DNA from: Gymnothorax reevesii
Taxonomy: Eukaryota; Chordata; Actinopteri; Anguilliformes; Muraenidae
DNA: 64,000 bases
Direction of reading: 5' to 3'
NCBI GenBank assembly: GCA_029721435.1
Contig: CM056578.1
Location: forward strand, 18,077,911-18,141,910
In this document: positions 35,929-47,748 of the stretch, one piece after another
Layout of the letters: every line of letters starts with the position of its first letter
Position numbering within the stretch: the first letter of the stretch is position 1
Program-made: the position numbers and the translations under genes
The notes under the pieces: model-generated
Told to the model about the DNA's origin: nothing
The model's database searches: none
What the model saw: only the letters and a program-made list of their open reading frames with translations

Positions 35929-36659
35929 TTTCTATCGGTAAAACATGACACACATTTGAGCTTTTAAACACAAAATGCGGCCGCATTAGCAGAGAGGGAC
36001 GAACGTTACCGTTGCTACTTCAGTCCCGATAGTGACTCCTGACATTTGAACGAGCATTGCTTCCAAAGTCGAAAAAGTCTGACATTTCAAACTTCAGGAT
36101 ATGTTACAAAACTAAAGACCTATCATTTCATCACAGAGCGAAAAAGACAATCTTAAAATCGAAAAAGTTTAGCATTTGTCTGAATTTACTCACCGCTGTG
36201 GAAAAGTCTTCCCAGTCTCGTGCCGCGAGAACCACGATGCCTCAGGAATTTTTGCAGGTCTGGAGGGGGGCGCGAGCTGCACTTGCTGACCTAGTATGAC
36301 GCATCGAAGTGGGATGGCCAGAGTTACTTTCACACCAGCGCTCCCCGACATGGTTTCGTCCGTTTATATTTTCCAATCGGACAGCTGTCTATTTTTTACA
36401 GCAAGTTGCGTGACCATGCTGCAAAAACAGGTGTGCGTACTTGTCGCTGGAATGACCTTAATTCGAAAAAAGTTCTGAAATGCCGCTTTCACTTTAAAAA
36501 AAATTACAGTTGCTGAGTGCCAGTTTATAGACCTATTTATATATATATTTAATTTTCTGTACTGAATTTAGCCCATTTCTCGCTGTTAGATTGCATAGGA
36601 GGAGAGAAAGCGTGTCTTCAATTGCCAAATGGGTAGCGGGTGGTTTTAGGACCCACTAT

Positions 36660-37990
36660 ACGCTTTCCCTAACCTGAGTGTGTTGTGATTTACGAAATGA
36701 ACCAAGTGCGACAACCAGTAGAATGCAAAAAGGAGGCTTTATTTCTGAAGGGGGAAACCCCCCAACAGAGCTGGCAACGGTACAAAGTCCACAATCCAAA
36801 AACAGTATCCAATGGGCGTAATCCAGAATAGTAACCAGGGCACCAATAACAAAGTTCGTGGTCAGACAAAAAGGGTTCGGTACACAGGCGTAGGTTTGGA
36901 GGAGAAACAAACTCATAAGCCAAAGACAGTCCGAATCCAAAACCAGGGCAGTAATCACAAAATCAAGGTCGGGCAGAAAAAGGTCAAAACTCACAGATGC
37001 AACAATATCCAAAAAGGGCAAACCAAAATCAATAGTCGAGCAATCCAGTCAGAAAGATAAACACTGAGCAATCAAGGCGAGAAACGTGGCACGAGAAAAC
37101 TAGGGAGAACGATCTGACAAGAGTGTGAAGCAAACAGACATCTTATATACACATCCAGGAGAACACATGACCAGGGAGAACAGGTGCAATCAATGGTGAC
37201 AATGATTAGGGAGAGACACATGAGGGATAAACTAATTACATGAATTTGGCTGTAGCCAAAACGCAGACAGGGATCACAAGACAAACCTAAGTACAAACAG
37301 CTCCGGTTAAGGAGTACTAAAAGTGCATAGTCTAAAGAAAAGGAAAGCATGAGATATAAGTGGAAAACTGCAGCAGAGATAATTAGGGATAGGAAAGGAG
37401 GCGGAGACTAGAATTGGGCGACAGCTGAGAGATCATTAGTCAATTAGTAAGTGCAGCTATACAATCCCAAGTGCTTGTTAGTAAGTTAGTCCAAATATAC
37501 AAGGTTAGTGTGGATTAGTATTTAGCAAAAACAAAAAACTGTTAGTATATGTTAGTAAGACAGTAAAAGAGAGAGGAAGGAAGAACACGAGATAATGAAA
37601 GAAGATTGAAACCCAGAAACCAATAAATCACCCGAATGAGTGGCACACAAGACAAGGGACCGTGAGCAAAGATACACACATGACAAGACAGGGGAGACAA
37701 AGTGCAAAGCATGGAAAATAAACATGGCATGAAACATGGCTATGAAAACAAAACATGGCATGGAGACTATGATAACCAAAACATGAAAATAATAAAACAG
37801 GAAATCCTTAATACCAAATACACAATACATAATCAAAGAATGGTCAGACAAAGTCAGTGGTCTCTAAACACAAGAATCAATCATCATAGCACTTGGCCAG
37901 GCACAGAACTTAAACATGAGAGCAGAATCAGAATCCCAACAGAGTGGTCAAGATAGCAATTGCAGGGAAAGCGCATAAACATGCCCACGG
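36660..37990 (-). repeat. Unclassified dispersed repeat, possibly LTR-derived
   Basis: A long stretch of A/G-rich sequence made of AATCCAAAACCAGGG- and GGGCAAACC-type words in plus orientation; in reverse complement it is T/C-rich with TTTTATTATTTTCATG and CATGCCATG words. Such composition is common in untranslated parts of fish gypsy-type elements. No protein similarity or ends were found. Confidence 0.35.
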
Positions 37991-37999
37991 GCACACCTC

Positions 38000-38815
38000 C
38001 AGGCGCAAATAAAGGATTTATAGGCATTATGTATAGCGGGTAGTGTGGCCGCAAGATACCGTTAAGGGATAGTGAAAGCTGCTAAATGCGTAATTCACGG
38101 GTAGCGGGTAGTGGCAATGGGTCGGGCAGTGTGAAAGACAGAGCTCATAGACTCTAGTGTCTATGGAACTCAACTGATGCACTCTTCTGTGCTATTCTAA
38201 TAATATCAGGTAGACGTTGGGTAGATTCAGTATTCACAAGGAAGTGGTGTCTGTAAACTATTTGGAATCTGGATGAGAGAAGTGCCACCACTGTTGCCCA
38301 GGAATTGTATGAATAAAGCTCCACAACTAAACCTGATCTGCAAACAGCCTATTTACCCATAGCATCCATCCACCAGCTGACCAGTTCTCTCTCTCTTCAA
38401 GAAATTAAAAAAGAAAAAAAAGGTTTCCATTGCAGCAGCAAGCTAATTTCACAACAGCCCAAAAGTATGGCAATTTAGTAGGCCTACTGAAAAAAATCAG
38501 CTTTCAGAAGCAAAAATTTCACATAGTATTGATACTATATCATTATATTGTCAATTACAGAGATCAGAAATAAGCAAAAAAGCATATTACCCTACCATTG
38601 ATTGATGTGTTTTTATGTTCCTTGTGGTATTCAGACTTCAGTTGCTGCATCAAACAATCTCTGTTGGAAATACAGTCTCATTAGATTTCTTGAGCTTAAT
38701 CAGCATGAAGGACAGCTATAGTTCACACCCACATCAGACCAGTAATTATCTGTTGATTGACAAGTGTTTTCTCAAATATTGGAAAATATAAACTTTCCAA
38801 GGAAATAGAGAGAAA
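38000..38815. other. Non-coding sequence, nothing recognised
   Basis: GGGTAGCGGGTAG words occur near 36632 and 38099, bracketing the repeat above, but no true inverted ends were found. No exon is seen. Confidence 0.35.
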
Positions 38816-38819
38816 CTGA

Positions 38820-39283
38820 TTGGGCCTCCCAGCTGACTACGGGCGGAGGCAGGGACCCACCCTGGACAGCTTGCCAATCCACTGCAGAGCGCACATCATT
38901 CGCTCTCACTCTCATACCTTGGGGCGACCGTGGCTCAAGAGGTAGAGCAGATTGTTCAATGACCGAAGGACCAAAATGTAGTGTACCACCATCAGAGCGT
39001 GAATGAATAATGTATCCACTGTGAAGCGTCTTTGAGTGCCCAGAAAAGCACTATATAAAACTGATGTATTATTAGTTTACCTATGGGCAATTTAATGTCT
39101 CTAATTTGCCTAGCATGCATATCTTTGGACTGTGGGAGGAACCCAGAGTACCTGGAGGAAACCCATGCAAACATGGGAAGAACTTGCAAACTCCACACAG
39201 AAAGACCCCAGGCCAGATTTAAACCCACATCTTTCTTGCTGTGAGGTGGTAGCGCTAACCACTGTGCCATTGTGCCACCCAAC
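38820..39283 (-). mobile_element. tRNA-derived SINE (outer), split by another SINE
   Basis: Minus strand. The 5' head at 39283 reads, in reverse complement, GGCACAATGGCACAGTGGTT (A-box-like) followed by GTGGGTTTAAATCTGG (B-box-like), then a body with CCTCCCACAGTCCAAAGATA and AAATTGCCCATAGG. The body continues beyond the inner insertion with GGATTGGCAAGCTGTCCAGG and GTCAGCTGGGAGG at 38820-38910. The split body and the TACC repeats show that a second SINE landed inside it. Confidence 0.8.
38919..39077 (+). mobile_element. tRNA-derived SINE (inner, nested)
   Basis: GGGGCGACCGTGGCTCAAGA and GGTAGAGCAG form a tRNA-like A-box head; the tail reads AAGCACTATATAAAACTGAT and GTATTATTA, typical of fish SINEs mobilised by L2-type LINEs. 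TACC at 38915-38918 and 39078-39081 is a short target-site duplication. Confidence 0.78.
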
Positions 39284-39289
39284 CCTTTG

Positions 39290-40280
39290 TGGAAGGTTGC
39301 GAAAGGGTAGTTTGCCCCTTACTAAGATACCCAGACAAGTGCAACAAATGATGCAAACTGTAGAATATGGAGAAAAGTGTTCAAATACAGGGGAGTATGA
39401 TTGCTTTTTGATGAGTATGTCACTGCACCTGCATGCCATTTGCTCATATTCATACATCTCGGTGTTACTTGAACCTAGTTTTTACTTTCATCTTTGTTGT
39501 GCAAAGTCCAGCGCACTGTTTTCTTTGAAGGTAAACATTCTGACACTAAAATAAGCTATTTTTATGAGTGTCTGCCCGCTAATGGGGCTCTGTTGAAAAA
39601 TTGACTAATTTCAATGCTTTTTCATTGAGAAAAGAGCATTTGTGGAGGTTTGAGGCGGTTTTTGGAGACTATAGATGTCCATCCCTGCCTGTATTGCTGG
39701 ACTCATGCTAAATCCCACTTGAAAATCCTTCAATAATATTGAGCTTCATGAGTCATAACAGTTGATTTGTGGCAAGAACATGATTATTTTATGATTTGAC
39801 TGAGCACAATTTGCTGCGCCACTTGGAAAGCTGCTTGGTGAGCTGAGAGAGCCACTTGGAAAGCCATTTGGGGAGCCACTTGGATAGCTTTCTTATTTAG
39901 CTCATATAGTTGGTAACTTTGAATATTACAATCATATGCAGCACAATTGTGATTGAGGTGTTTATGATCCCAGAAATGTATTGTTTTAATTCCCAGACAT
40001 TTTTTCAATTCTCGGTATTTTATTTATTTATTTTTACAATTTCATGTGTTCTCATGATTTTTTTTTGTGTTTGCAGCCCTTACTCTATACTAAAGTTATG
40101 AAAATAAACTGAAATAAGGCACCATTCTTTCTGGGACAAGTGTCCCGTTTCATTAAAGCTGTTTTCCCCCTCTCTTTGAAGCTCAAATCTCAAATTATTA
40201 AGCATTAAATTGGGTGACGCATAAATTGGACTTCTGAACCAAAGGGTAACAGCAGTCACTGAGTAGTGAGTTGCCAACTC
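39290..40280. other. Non-coding stretch with a small tandem repeat
   Basis: Between about 39815 and 39892 the unit GCCACTTGGAAAGC recurs three times with changes. Nothing else is recognised. Confidence 0.4.
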
Positions 40281-40284
40281 TTAA

Positions 40285-40690
40285 GAACTGCAAGATTCTT
40301 CAGAGATTCCTGGGGCCAATTTTTATTGAAGATCAATCCAAAAATATGGTTATATAGCCACACTGCTAACTGCTCTCACTTCCACAAACATTAAGTTCAC
40401 CAGGAGCCGAGTGGCTGAGGTAGTCTTCAAATGCCATACAAGATTTAACACTGCTCCTCTACTCATTTGCACTGACCCCAATTGGCAATTTGTTGTGAAG
40501 GTGGATTCTTCTGATGCTGGGGTGCATGCTTTTCTCTGGCAAGAGTCCGCAGAAGACTAGAAGATACACCCCTGTGCTAATTTTTCCCATGGTCTGACAC
40601 CCACCATGAGTGACGAGTCAGTTGGTGATTGTGAGCTGCTTTCTATTAAGATATCATTGGAGGAGTGGCACTAATGGCTAGAGGGGTCCC
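40285..40690 (+). pseudogene. Ty3/gypsy pol remnant: end of RT and start of RNase H
   Basis: Despite frameshifts and stops, pieces of the gypsy pattern can be read in order: an FxxGWGQFL-like end of RT, a TAPLLICTDPNWQFVVKVDSS-like start of RNase H (the DASDxGVGA block), a HPCAxFS-like piece and a final KISLEEWHxWLEG-like piece. The remnant ends abruptly where a LINE begins near 40690 and resumes after 44025. It is an old dead copy of an LTR retrotransposon. Confidence 0.75.
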
Positions 40691-40691
40691 A

Positions 40692-43600
40692 AGTAGGCAA
40701 ATTTGTGGAATTAGCTGAAAAGCTCAGGAGCAGATCCTCCACGATAGTTTTCCCCAGGATTCTACCGGTACCACGTGCAAGCAGAGGGAAGCAGAATTTT
40801 ATCTGGAGGTTTAAAACGCAGCTACAAACCTGGTGTAGGAAAGAGGGTTTTACGTTTATGGGGCACTGGAACTACTTCTGGGACAGGGGTGACCACTTCA
40901 AGCCGGATGTGCTACACCTGAACCGGAGGGGTACCTTTGCACTGGGTCAGTGTATGTTGAGGGTGGCACAGAGTTATTTAAGCTAGGGCCTTGGGGGGCA
41001 GGGAGGTTAGAGAGTGTTATACGGAGGGAAATAGAGACTGCCCTGATGGAAGCTGACAGAGTAACATACGCTATTGATGATATATTTTTAAAGCAACCAA
41101 GCGTAGTGAGGGGCTTGGAGCAGCTGGCACATGGGAAATTGAAGGGGAAGAGCGTTCGTGATAACCTGAAATGTTTTTATCTAAATGCAAGAAGCATAAA
41201 AAAATTAATTTCCAGAACATGAGGCTGTTATGATTAGTGAGGGCTATGACATAGTTGGGATTACAGAGACATGGCTTAGTGAAGAGTATGGAGATGAATA
41301 TAATATGAAAGGTTATAAGCTGTTTAGGAAGGGTAGATGCAATAGGCGAGGAGGGGGTGTAGCACTCAATCTGAACAAAAATATAAATGCGCAGGAAATT
41401 CCTGAAATTGAGCATTCCTTGCCCTGTGAAGATATCTGGGTCAGGCTCATTGGCAAACACGAGACAGGTTTAAACATAGGTGTATGCTATCCACCACCAG
41501 CTTTGGACAGTACAGTGAATGAAATGCTCTTTAAGAGGATTACGCATGCTTGTAGAGGAGGAGGGACTATTATTATGGGAGACTTAAATTATCCTGGTAT
41601 TGATTTGGAAATGGTGAAAAGACAGGGAAAGGGGGAGGAAGAATTTCTAGATGTTATAAATGATAATTTTTTTGGTGCATTATGTTAATAAACCTACAAG
41701 AGAGAAGGCAATATTAGACTTAGTGCTCTTTAATGACCCTGATAGAATTAGCAATGTTGAGGTACTGGAGCCACCTGGGACAAGTGATCACTCTACTGTT
41801 AATTTTGATGTTTCATGGGAAGTTAAGAAGGTGTCTTCAAAAACAAAATTTTTCAATTTTAGGTGAGTAAATTTTGATAGGATGTGCTCATATCTAAGTG
41901 AAATAAAATGGGAGACACTCCTGGACTGTAAATGGGATGTGGGAAAGATTTAAGCGGGTTTTACGTGATTCACAAAGCAAATTCTTTCCAAAGGTGTCCA
42001 AAATTAAGCTGAAAAAAGCAGAATCCTCAGTGGATGACCACAGCTATTCGTAGGAGTTTGAGGGAAAAGAGGAATCTTTATAAGATGTACATAAAGGATA
42101 ACAATGAGAACAATAAGGCTGAACACTATCAAATGTGGGCTGTGGTCAAAAAAGAGCTGAGGAATGCTGGAAGACTGTATGAAAGACAAATTGCTGAGGG
42201 GGCAAAAACTAACCCTAAGCACTTCTTTCAGTACTGTAGCAGAAAAAAGAAAGTCAAAGAGCAGGTTAAGTGCATAAAGAATAAAAATGGATCACTGCTA
42301 TATGATAACAAGGATATTGCGGATACCTTAAACAGTTACTTTGTTGAGAATTTTACCAAAGAGTGCTCAAGATTATTTAGCGGAAATGAGGTTAGGGATA
42401 ATGAAGTATTAGACAAGTTGCATAAACTAAAGGCAGATAAGAGGGCGGATCTTGATGGCTTACATCCTAGAGTGCTCAGGGAAGTTAGTGAGATCATCTT
42501 TAAGCCGCTAACCGCCATCTTCAAACGGTCCTTAGAAACTGAAGAAATACCAAATGATTGGAAACAGGGCAATATAATACAGATATATAAGAAAGAGGAC
42601 CGTACTGAGCCAGGAAATTACAGGCCAGTCAGTTTAACTTACATTGCATGCAAAATATTGGAATCTATCATAAAAGATGATTGGACTTATTTCTTGAACG
42701 AAATAATATCTTGAGGGATAGCCAACATGGTTTCCGTAAGGAACAATCATGCCTGACAAACCCCCTAGAATTTTTTGAAGAGGCCACCAAGACTTATGAC
42801 AAGAGCAGGGCTTATGACATCATATACTTGGATTTTCAGAAAGCATTTGATGCAGTACCGCGTTAGAGAATAATTTTTAAAATGAGCTCCATTGGAGTTA
42901 CAGGAGGCGTTCTGAAGTGGATTCAAAACTGGTTACAGGACAGAACACAAAGAGTGTTGGTCAGTAGTATCTCATCTGAGCTAGGTATGGTGGGGAGTGG
43001 CGTCCCCCAGGGATTGGTGTTGGGACCCCTGCTGTTCCTCTTTTGCAATAATGACCTTGATAGGAATATTGAGAGCAGATTAGTTAAATTTGCAGATGAT
43101 ACTTAATTGGGAGGTTTGGCGAATAGTTTGGAGTCCACTAAAGTGATTCAGGATGATTTGGATAGAATCCAGAATTGGCAGAAATGTGGCAAATGAAATT
43201 TAATGTAGCGAAATGTAAAGTTGTACATGTAGGTAATAAAAACATTAGACGGGATTACTTCATGGGAGGTTTAAAACTGGAATGTGCTCCACACAAAAAA
43301 GATCTGGGAGTGATTGTTGACCAAACCCTCACAGGCTCTAGCCATTGTGCCATAGCGGTTAAAAAAGCCAATCGGATGCTGGGATACATTGCCAAAAGTA
43401 TTGAGTACAAGTCAAAGAAGGTGATGCTTCTTTTGTACAACACATTCGTCAGACCACATCTGGATTATTGTGTACAGTTCTGGGGACCATACCTTATGAA
43501 AGATATAGAGGCTCTAGAGAAAGTTCAGAGATGAGCCACTAAGCTAATTCCAGGTATAAAAGATGAAAGCTATGAGAAGAGGCTGAAGATCCTTAATCTC

Positions 43601-43970
43601 TTTAGTCTTAGGAAAAAGAGACTAAGGTGTGATCTGATTGAGGTATTTAAATATGTTAAAGGGATTAACAAAGTCAATTATGTAGGATTCTTTCGACCAA
43701 GTGTTGTTAGTAGAACTCGGGGTCGCAAATGGAAGCTTACCAAAGGTAAATTTAGCACTGATATTTGGAAATATTTCTTCACCCAAAGAGTAATTTCGAT
43801 GTGGAATAGCTTGCCTGACCATATTGTTGAGGCAGAGACCTTGGGAGTTTTCAAGAGCAGGCTTGACTTAAAGCTAGATACCATTGAGTCATTGAGTATC
43901 TGAAGTGATATATTCACAATAGTATAAAGAAATGTGAGCCTAGTTGGGCTGAATGGTCGGTTCTCGCCAT
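40692..43970 (+). pseudogene. CR1-group LINE with esterase, endonuclease and RT remnants
   Basis: 5'-truncated. 40705-40980 encodes the end of an SGNH/GDSL esterase domain (RILPVPRASRGKQ and DVLHLNRRGTFALG with the Asp and His of that family), known in CR1-type ORF1/2. 41140-41866 encodes the endonuclease (NARSIK, GITETWLSEE, GDLNYP, SDHSTVNFD). 42034-43100 encodes the RT (LKADKRADLDGLHPRVLRE, YRPVSLT, YLDFQKAFDAVP, SGVPQGLVLGPLLF, KFADDT). 43175-43900 encodes the thumb and tail (WQMKFNVAKC, KKDLGVIVDQ, YKSLVRPHL-like). At least six frameshifts or stops divide it, including a stop straight after FADDT. The 3' end is GCTGAATGGTCGGTTCTCGC then (TTATG)n. Confidence 0.9.
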
Positions 43971-43971
43971 T

Positions 43972-44020
43972 CATGTTATGTTATGTTATGTTATGTTATG
44001 TTATATCATGTTATGTTATG
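43972..44020. repeat. (TTATG)n microsatellite at the LINE 3' end
   Basis: About nine near-perfect TTATG units form the 3' tail of the CR1-group LINE; terminal short repeats of this kind serve as the priming tail in this group. Confidence 0.85.
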
Positions 44021-44024
44021 TAAC

Positions 44025-45065
44025 TCAAGTCTGCTTAACGGTTATACCCTCAATTTTACACTGTTCTATTATCCCAGAACTAAGAACACTGCACTCAATG
44101 CTCTGTCCTGAATCCATGATCACTCTGCGGAGGGAGGAGGGTGCCAAAACCATCATGCCATCTCACAGTTGATCCGCGGCGACCCTGTGGGACATTGACA
44201 CAGTTGTCCCCAATGTGCAATCAGTAGATCCTGCACCCATGGCATTACTGGTCAGCCATCTCTTTGTGCTCCAACCAAACCACTTGCAGGTCCTTCAGTA
44301 GGGTTACTCCTCCTAACTCTTTAGTCACTCTGGGGTGAAGCACACTATGGCATTCATCAGGCAATGCTTTTGGTGGCCCCACACTCGAGAAAAACACCAA
44401 TGGGTTTTTCAAAGCCTGTACTGCCTGGGAAATCTGTTACGGCTCCAATGCTCCCCCAGGGGTCTGCTTCAGCACTTACCCCTTCCACAAAGCCCATAGT
44501 CCCACATAATCTTGGACATTGTCACCGGTCCTCCATCTTCTGACAGCAATTCCACAATTCTTACTGTAGTGAAGAGATTCTGCGAGGTTGTCTACCCGAT
44601 TGTGCTCCCCAAGATGCCTTCAGCTGAGGAAATGGCAGAACCTCCGGTGGATTAATTTTTTCCAGCTGCATGGTCTCTCCATAGATGTGGTGTCTGATCA
44701 AGATCCCTAGTTCACATCTCACCTCTGGTAGGCTTTCAGCAAATTGCTGGGTGCCTCTGTAAGCCTCTCCTCTGACTATCACTCTCAGTCCAACGGCAAG
44801 ACAGAGAGGGCTAACCAGCATGCGGAGACCATGCTCCGTTGTTTCACCACTTCTGACCTCACCTCCTGGACTAGATTCCTACCCTGCTTGTAATGTGCTA
44901 TTAACTCTCTCTCTCTTCCTCATCCACACGACGGTCATCATTTCAGTGCTGCCTGGGCTACCAGCCTCCACTATTCCCAGACTAAGAGGATAAGATGGGA
45001 GTCCCTTCCACTATCCAATTAATTTGTCGCTGTCACGTTACCTAGCAGAGGGATCCTGCTGGTCT
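44025..45065 (+). pseudogene. Ty3/gypsy pol remnant: RNase H end and integrase
   Basis: Continuation of the remnant at 40285-40690. A YRPGSKNTxxDALSR-like block is read near 44067-44130 and integrase core traces such as [12 protein letters not shown] (the HPQTNGQTER region) near 44775, each in shifted frames. About 25 codons expected between the two halves are absent, so the LINE insertion may have been accompanied by a deletion. Confidence 0.65.
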
Positions 45066-45109
45066 CTTGAAAGTGAACCACTACGTCAAGAGGGCCACTG
45101 ACTCTCTCT

Positions 45110-45505
45110 CTACCTCGTCCTCAGACGAGCCATCCATCGGCGTTTCCAGTCATCCTGGTTCTTTATACATCTGGCCAGCTCTTTCTGCGCCAGGGTCATT
45201 CTTTAACACGTCCACGTAGGTGTGTTTGGGACGCCCCGTTGAGCGCCACCCATGTGTTGGTTCCCACAGTACAAGCTTACTTGCTGGAAGTTCTTTGTGT
45301 CAATGGCAGTGACCAGCAATTCTTGTCCTCCTGATCGTTATCTTCTCTGATACATGGTAACTCCCCGTACAGCCGTTTGTTGGTAACGTGCTCGTCCTGT
45401 TTGATGTTTAGCACCACACGTAGCATTCCCATATAGCACCAGTCCAAGGACTTCTGTAGGGATAGCAAACAGATGTCATCAGCACAGTCCAGGTCTGTCA
45501 GAGTT
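45110..45505 (-). pseudogene. LINE RT C-terminal fragment
   Basis: Minus strand. The translation shows a LDCADDICLL-like RT active-site block joined directly to DWCYMGMLRVVLNI, HVTNKRLYGELP and, in another frame, LVLWEPTHGWRSTGRPKHT and YVDVLKND. That last pattern is typical of the C-terminal region of a widespread animal non-LTR retrotransposon group. A large internal deletion joins the active site to the tail. It sits inside the gypsy remnant, which resumes after it. Confidence 0.75.
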
Positions 45506-45960
45506 TACACGGGGTGCCTTGTGGACCTTCTGGGAGTGATTGTGAAGCCTAGTTCTTGTTCCTTTCCCCTAATATCCTTTCGCAAGGCTGACTGCCGCCG
45601 GCTTCCTGCCCCCAATATATACAAGGACGAAAGATTTGGCTTTCTACCCATGATTTTCCCGTAAAACCTGCATCTCCCTAGTTGTCTCCCTGTTTCATTA
45701 GTCCCTTCCCCATCTCCAAGATCGCCGACCTGGTGGTGGTGAAGTTCCAATTTCCACAGACCCTCAAAAACATCTATCCCATATCCATTTTTCCAGGCTC
45801 AAGCTGGTCTTTCACTGACTGGCGCTTCCAGGATGTGAGGCACCGGGGCCGTGGACTTCAGTAACTAGCTGACTGGGAGGCATATGGGTTGGAGGAGGTG
45901 TTGCTGGATTACAGTCCTAGACATCCTAGATCTCCTGCTCATCAAAGACTTAAAAAGGTC
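45506..45960 (+). pseudogene. Ty3/gypsy pol remnant: integrase C-terminus and chromodomain
   Basis: ADCRRLPAPNIYKDERFGF, CFISPFPISKIADLVVVKFQ and a LADWEAYGLEEVLLDYSP-like block follow the order of the gypsy integrase tail and chromodomain (the DWEGYGPEERSW region), split over two frames. This marks the 3' end of the gypsy pol gene that began at 40285. Confidence 0.7.
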
Positions 45961-46029
45961 CCCTATTATGCTGATCCTTCTTTTAGTACATACAAGTAAT
46001 GTTATAATGTTAGATGTCCATACTCAACC

Positions 46030-47740
46030 TCTACAAAGTTTCTAAACATAACAGGGGTTTTGCCGTAATCCGAGAACATGATTTCCTCTGAACAGCACTT
46101 CCCGAGATCTTCAGGAAATCTTGGCAAAACCTGACGTCAGGTTGTTGCATCCGATCAGGACAGACCTGGCCAGAGCTAATCATGGCGCTGGACCAGCCCA
46201 CCCCAGAATTTAACCAATGAGACATAAATGAGCCCAAATCATTTAATGTGTAGATTTATCAGTGTGTCTCACCAAGCTGTTTGTACGTTTTTTTTTTTTT
46301 TTTTGGATGCGAAAAAAAAGCACAACTATTTTCTCTTCCAAAAGACGATGCCACCAGAAATCAGTGGATGGCTTATTTGTCTGCTGGCGGCAAACAGCCT
46401 CATTGACTTTGTCAATAGAGGATAATATGATGCTGGACATGTGTCTCAGCTGGTTCTCAAACCTGAAGCAGTTGCATCAATCAAGCACTCAGAGCCACAA
46501 ACTGTAAGTAATGATATAACAGCAATTAATGTAAGTGAAGCTAATGTGTTACGGGTGGCTAGCAGGACCTCTAACAATAGCTAGCACTAACAACTGGCCT
46601 CAAATGCAGGCTTTGTAAAATATCTGAAGATAAAGCCTGGATCGGTACCAACTGTCCGTGACTCACAGACACAGAAGCACTAAGTTTCACCACTTTGTTT
46701 TGCTTTACTGCATCAGCCAACCTAACGCGATAGCCTGTTGAATGTGGTTGTAGCACTGCGCTGTGGCTAACGTAGCTAAGTTACTGTTGCTAATATTCGT
46801 GTCCTAAATAAGCCAGAGTAAATAATATCATGGAGACATTCAACACAAGGTGTGTGAACATAAATCTAATTTGAAGCTAACTTTTTACACTTGTTTGTAA
46901 TTTTTAAGCTTGGTACAATTGTTCACGGTAATGGAACTTACTGTCTGTAAAACCTGTATTGCAGGGTAACATTTGTCTCTGTCGTTATGATGACCACTCA
47001 GTAACTACCACATGTTAGTTCGCATTCTGTGCTACTTAAAAAATGCTCCTGGTTAATTATTATGCAATAATTTAGATTGGTATGCTTGTGTTTAATTGGT
47101 TTACATCAAGGTGGTAGTTTTATCATAACGTTACCTGACCGTAGCCGCTACAGTTGAGGATTACCGGAGAGGTGTTGTGCGCGTCTGCAAAGTTGGACTG
47201 ATAAGGTTGTAGTTAGACCAGACCTAAGCTTTGCGGAGCTTAGGCTACGTGTTTGGGTTTGTTTACTGCTGCTGAGAAAGGATCATTCTACTTATCCATG
47301 ACCCCGGTCAACTGGGTACTTTACCGTGGTGTGGGCTAGCTCTCTGATCACATTGCGGTGAAAGCAATCGTGAAATTCACTATAACGTGTCTGGTGTAAC
47401 AAACGATTTCTCTGCATTGCCGTGGCAGAATTTCATCCACCTTTGAAAATTGTTCTGGCTAATAAAAAGCCGAAAAAGAAGTGGAGGCTGAATACAGATT
47501 TCTGGTAGAAGTTATTAATTTGCTAGCTCCACATAAGCAAAGCTAACACAGTTTATGTGTTTTTGCTACTAAACTCATTTAGTAGCTTGGTATTGGACTT
47601 GTGTTTTGTTTTGGGAGAAATGGTTAACAGGAGCTTTTAGCAAAGTTTCTGCTGGATAGCTAAGTGGGTATTTAACATGTCTATATAACAGTACAATTGC
47701 AATCATATGCATGCAAGGCGAGACAGAGCAAAACACAAAA
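46030..47740. other. Non-coding sequence, possible body of a DNA transposon
   Basis: A/T-rich. A T/A tract lies near 46289-46304. No transposase motif was found. It may be the downstream part of an element whose first exon is at 47749-47892. Confidence 0.3.
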
Positions 47741-47748
47741 ATTTCAAC

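Larger units (their letters stand above)
33096..36533 (-). mobile_element. Tigger/pogo-like DNA transposon, 3,438 bp
   Basis: The ends GGTCTATGCACCGGCACT (left) and GGTCTATAAACTGGCACT (right, reverse complement) are flanked by TA at 33094-33095 and 36534-36535. Inverted-repeat similarity continues about 100 bp, including an exact AGCGGCATTTCAGAAC. A subterminal TGTGAAAGTAAC/TATGAAAGTAAC block is also shared. The interior holds a minus-strand transposase gene with DDE superfamily and PHD-like zinc-finger domains. TA duplication and domain order fit the pogo/Tigger branch of Tc1/mariner. Confidence 0.88.

Noticed and set aside
36656..37851. Several hydrophobic minus-strand frames that look like membrane proteins
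   Set aside because: They arise from T/C-rich repeat sequence; they lack consistent starts, splice structure or any recognisable family.
38919..39283. tRNA genes
   Set aside because: A-box and B-box-like words are present, but they are heads of SINEs with long tails and no proper cloverleaf.
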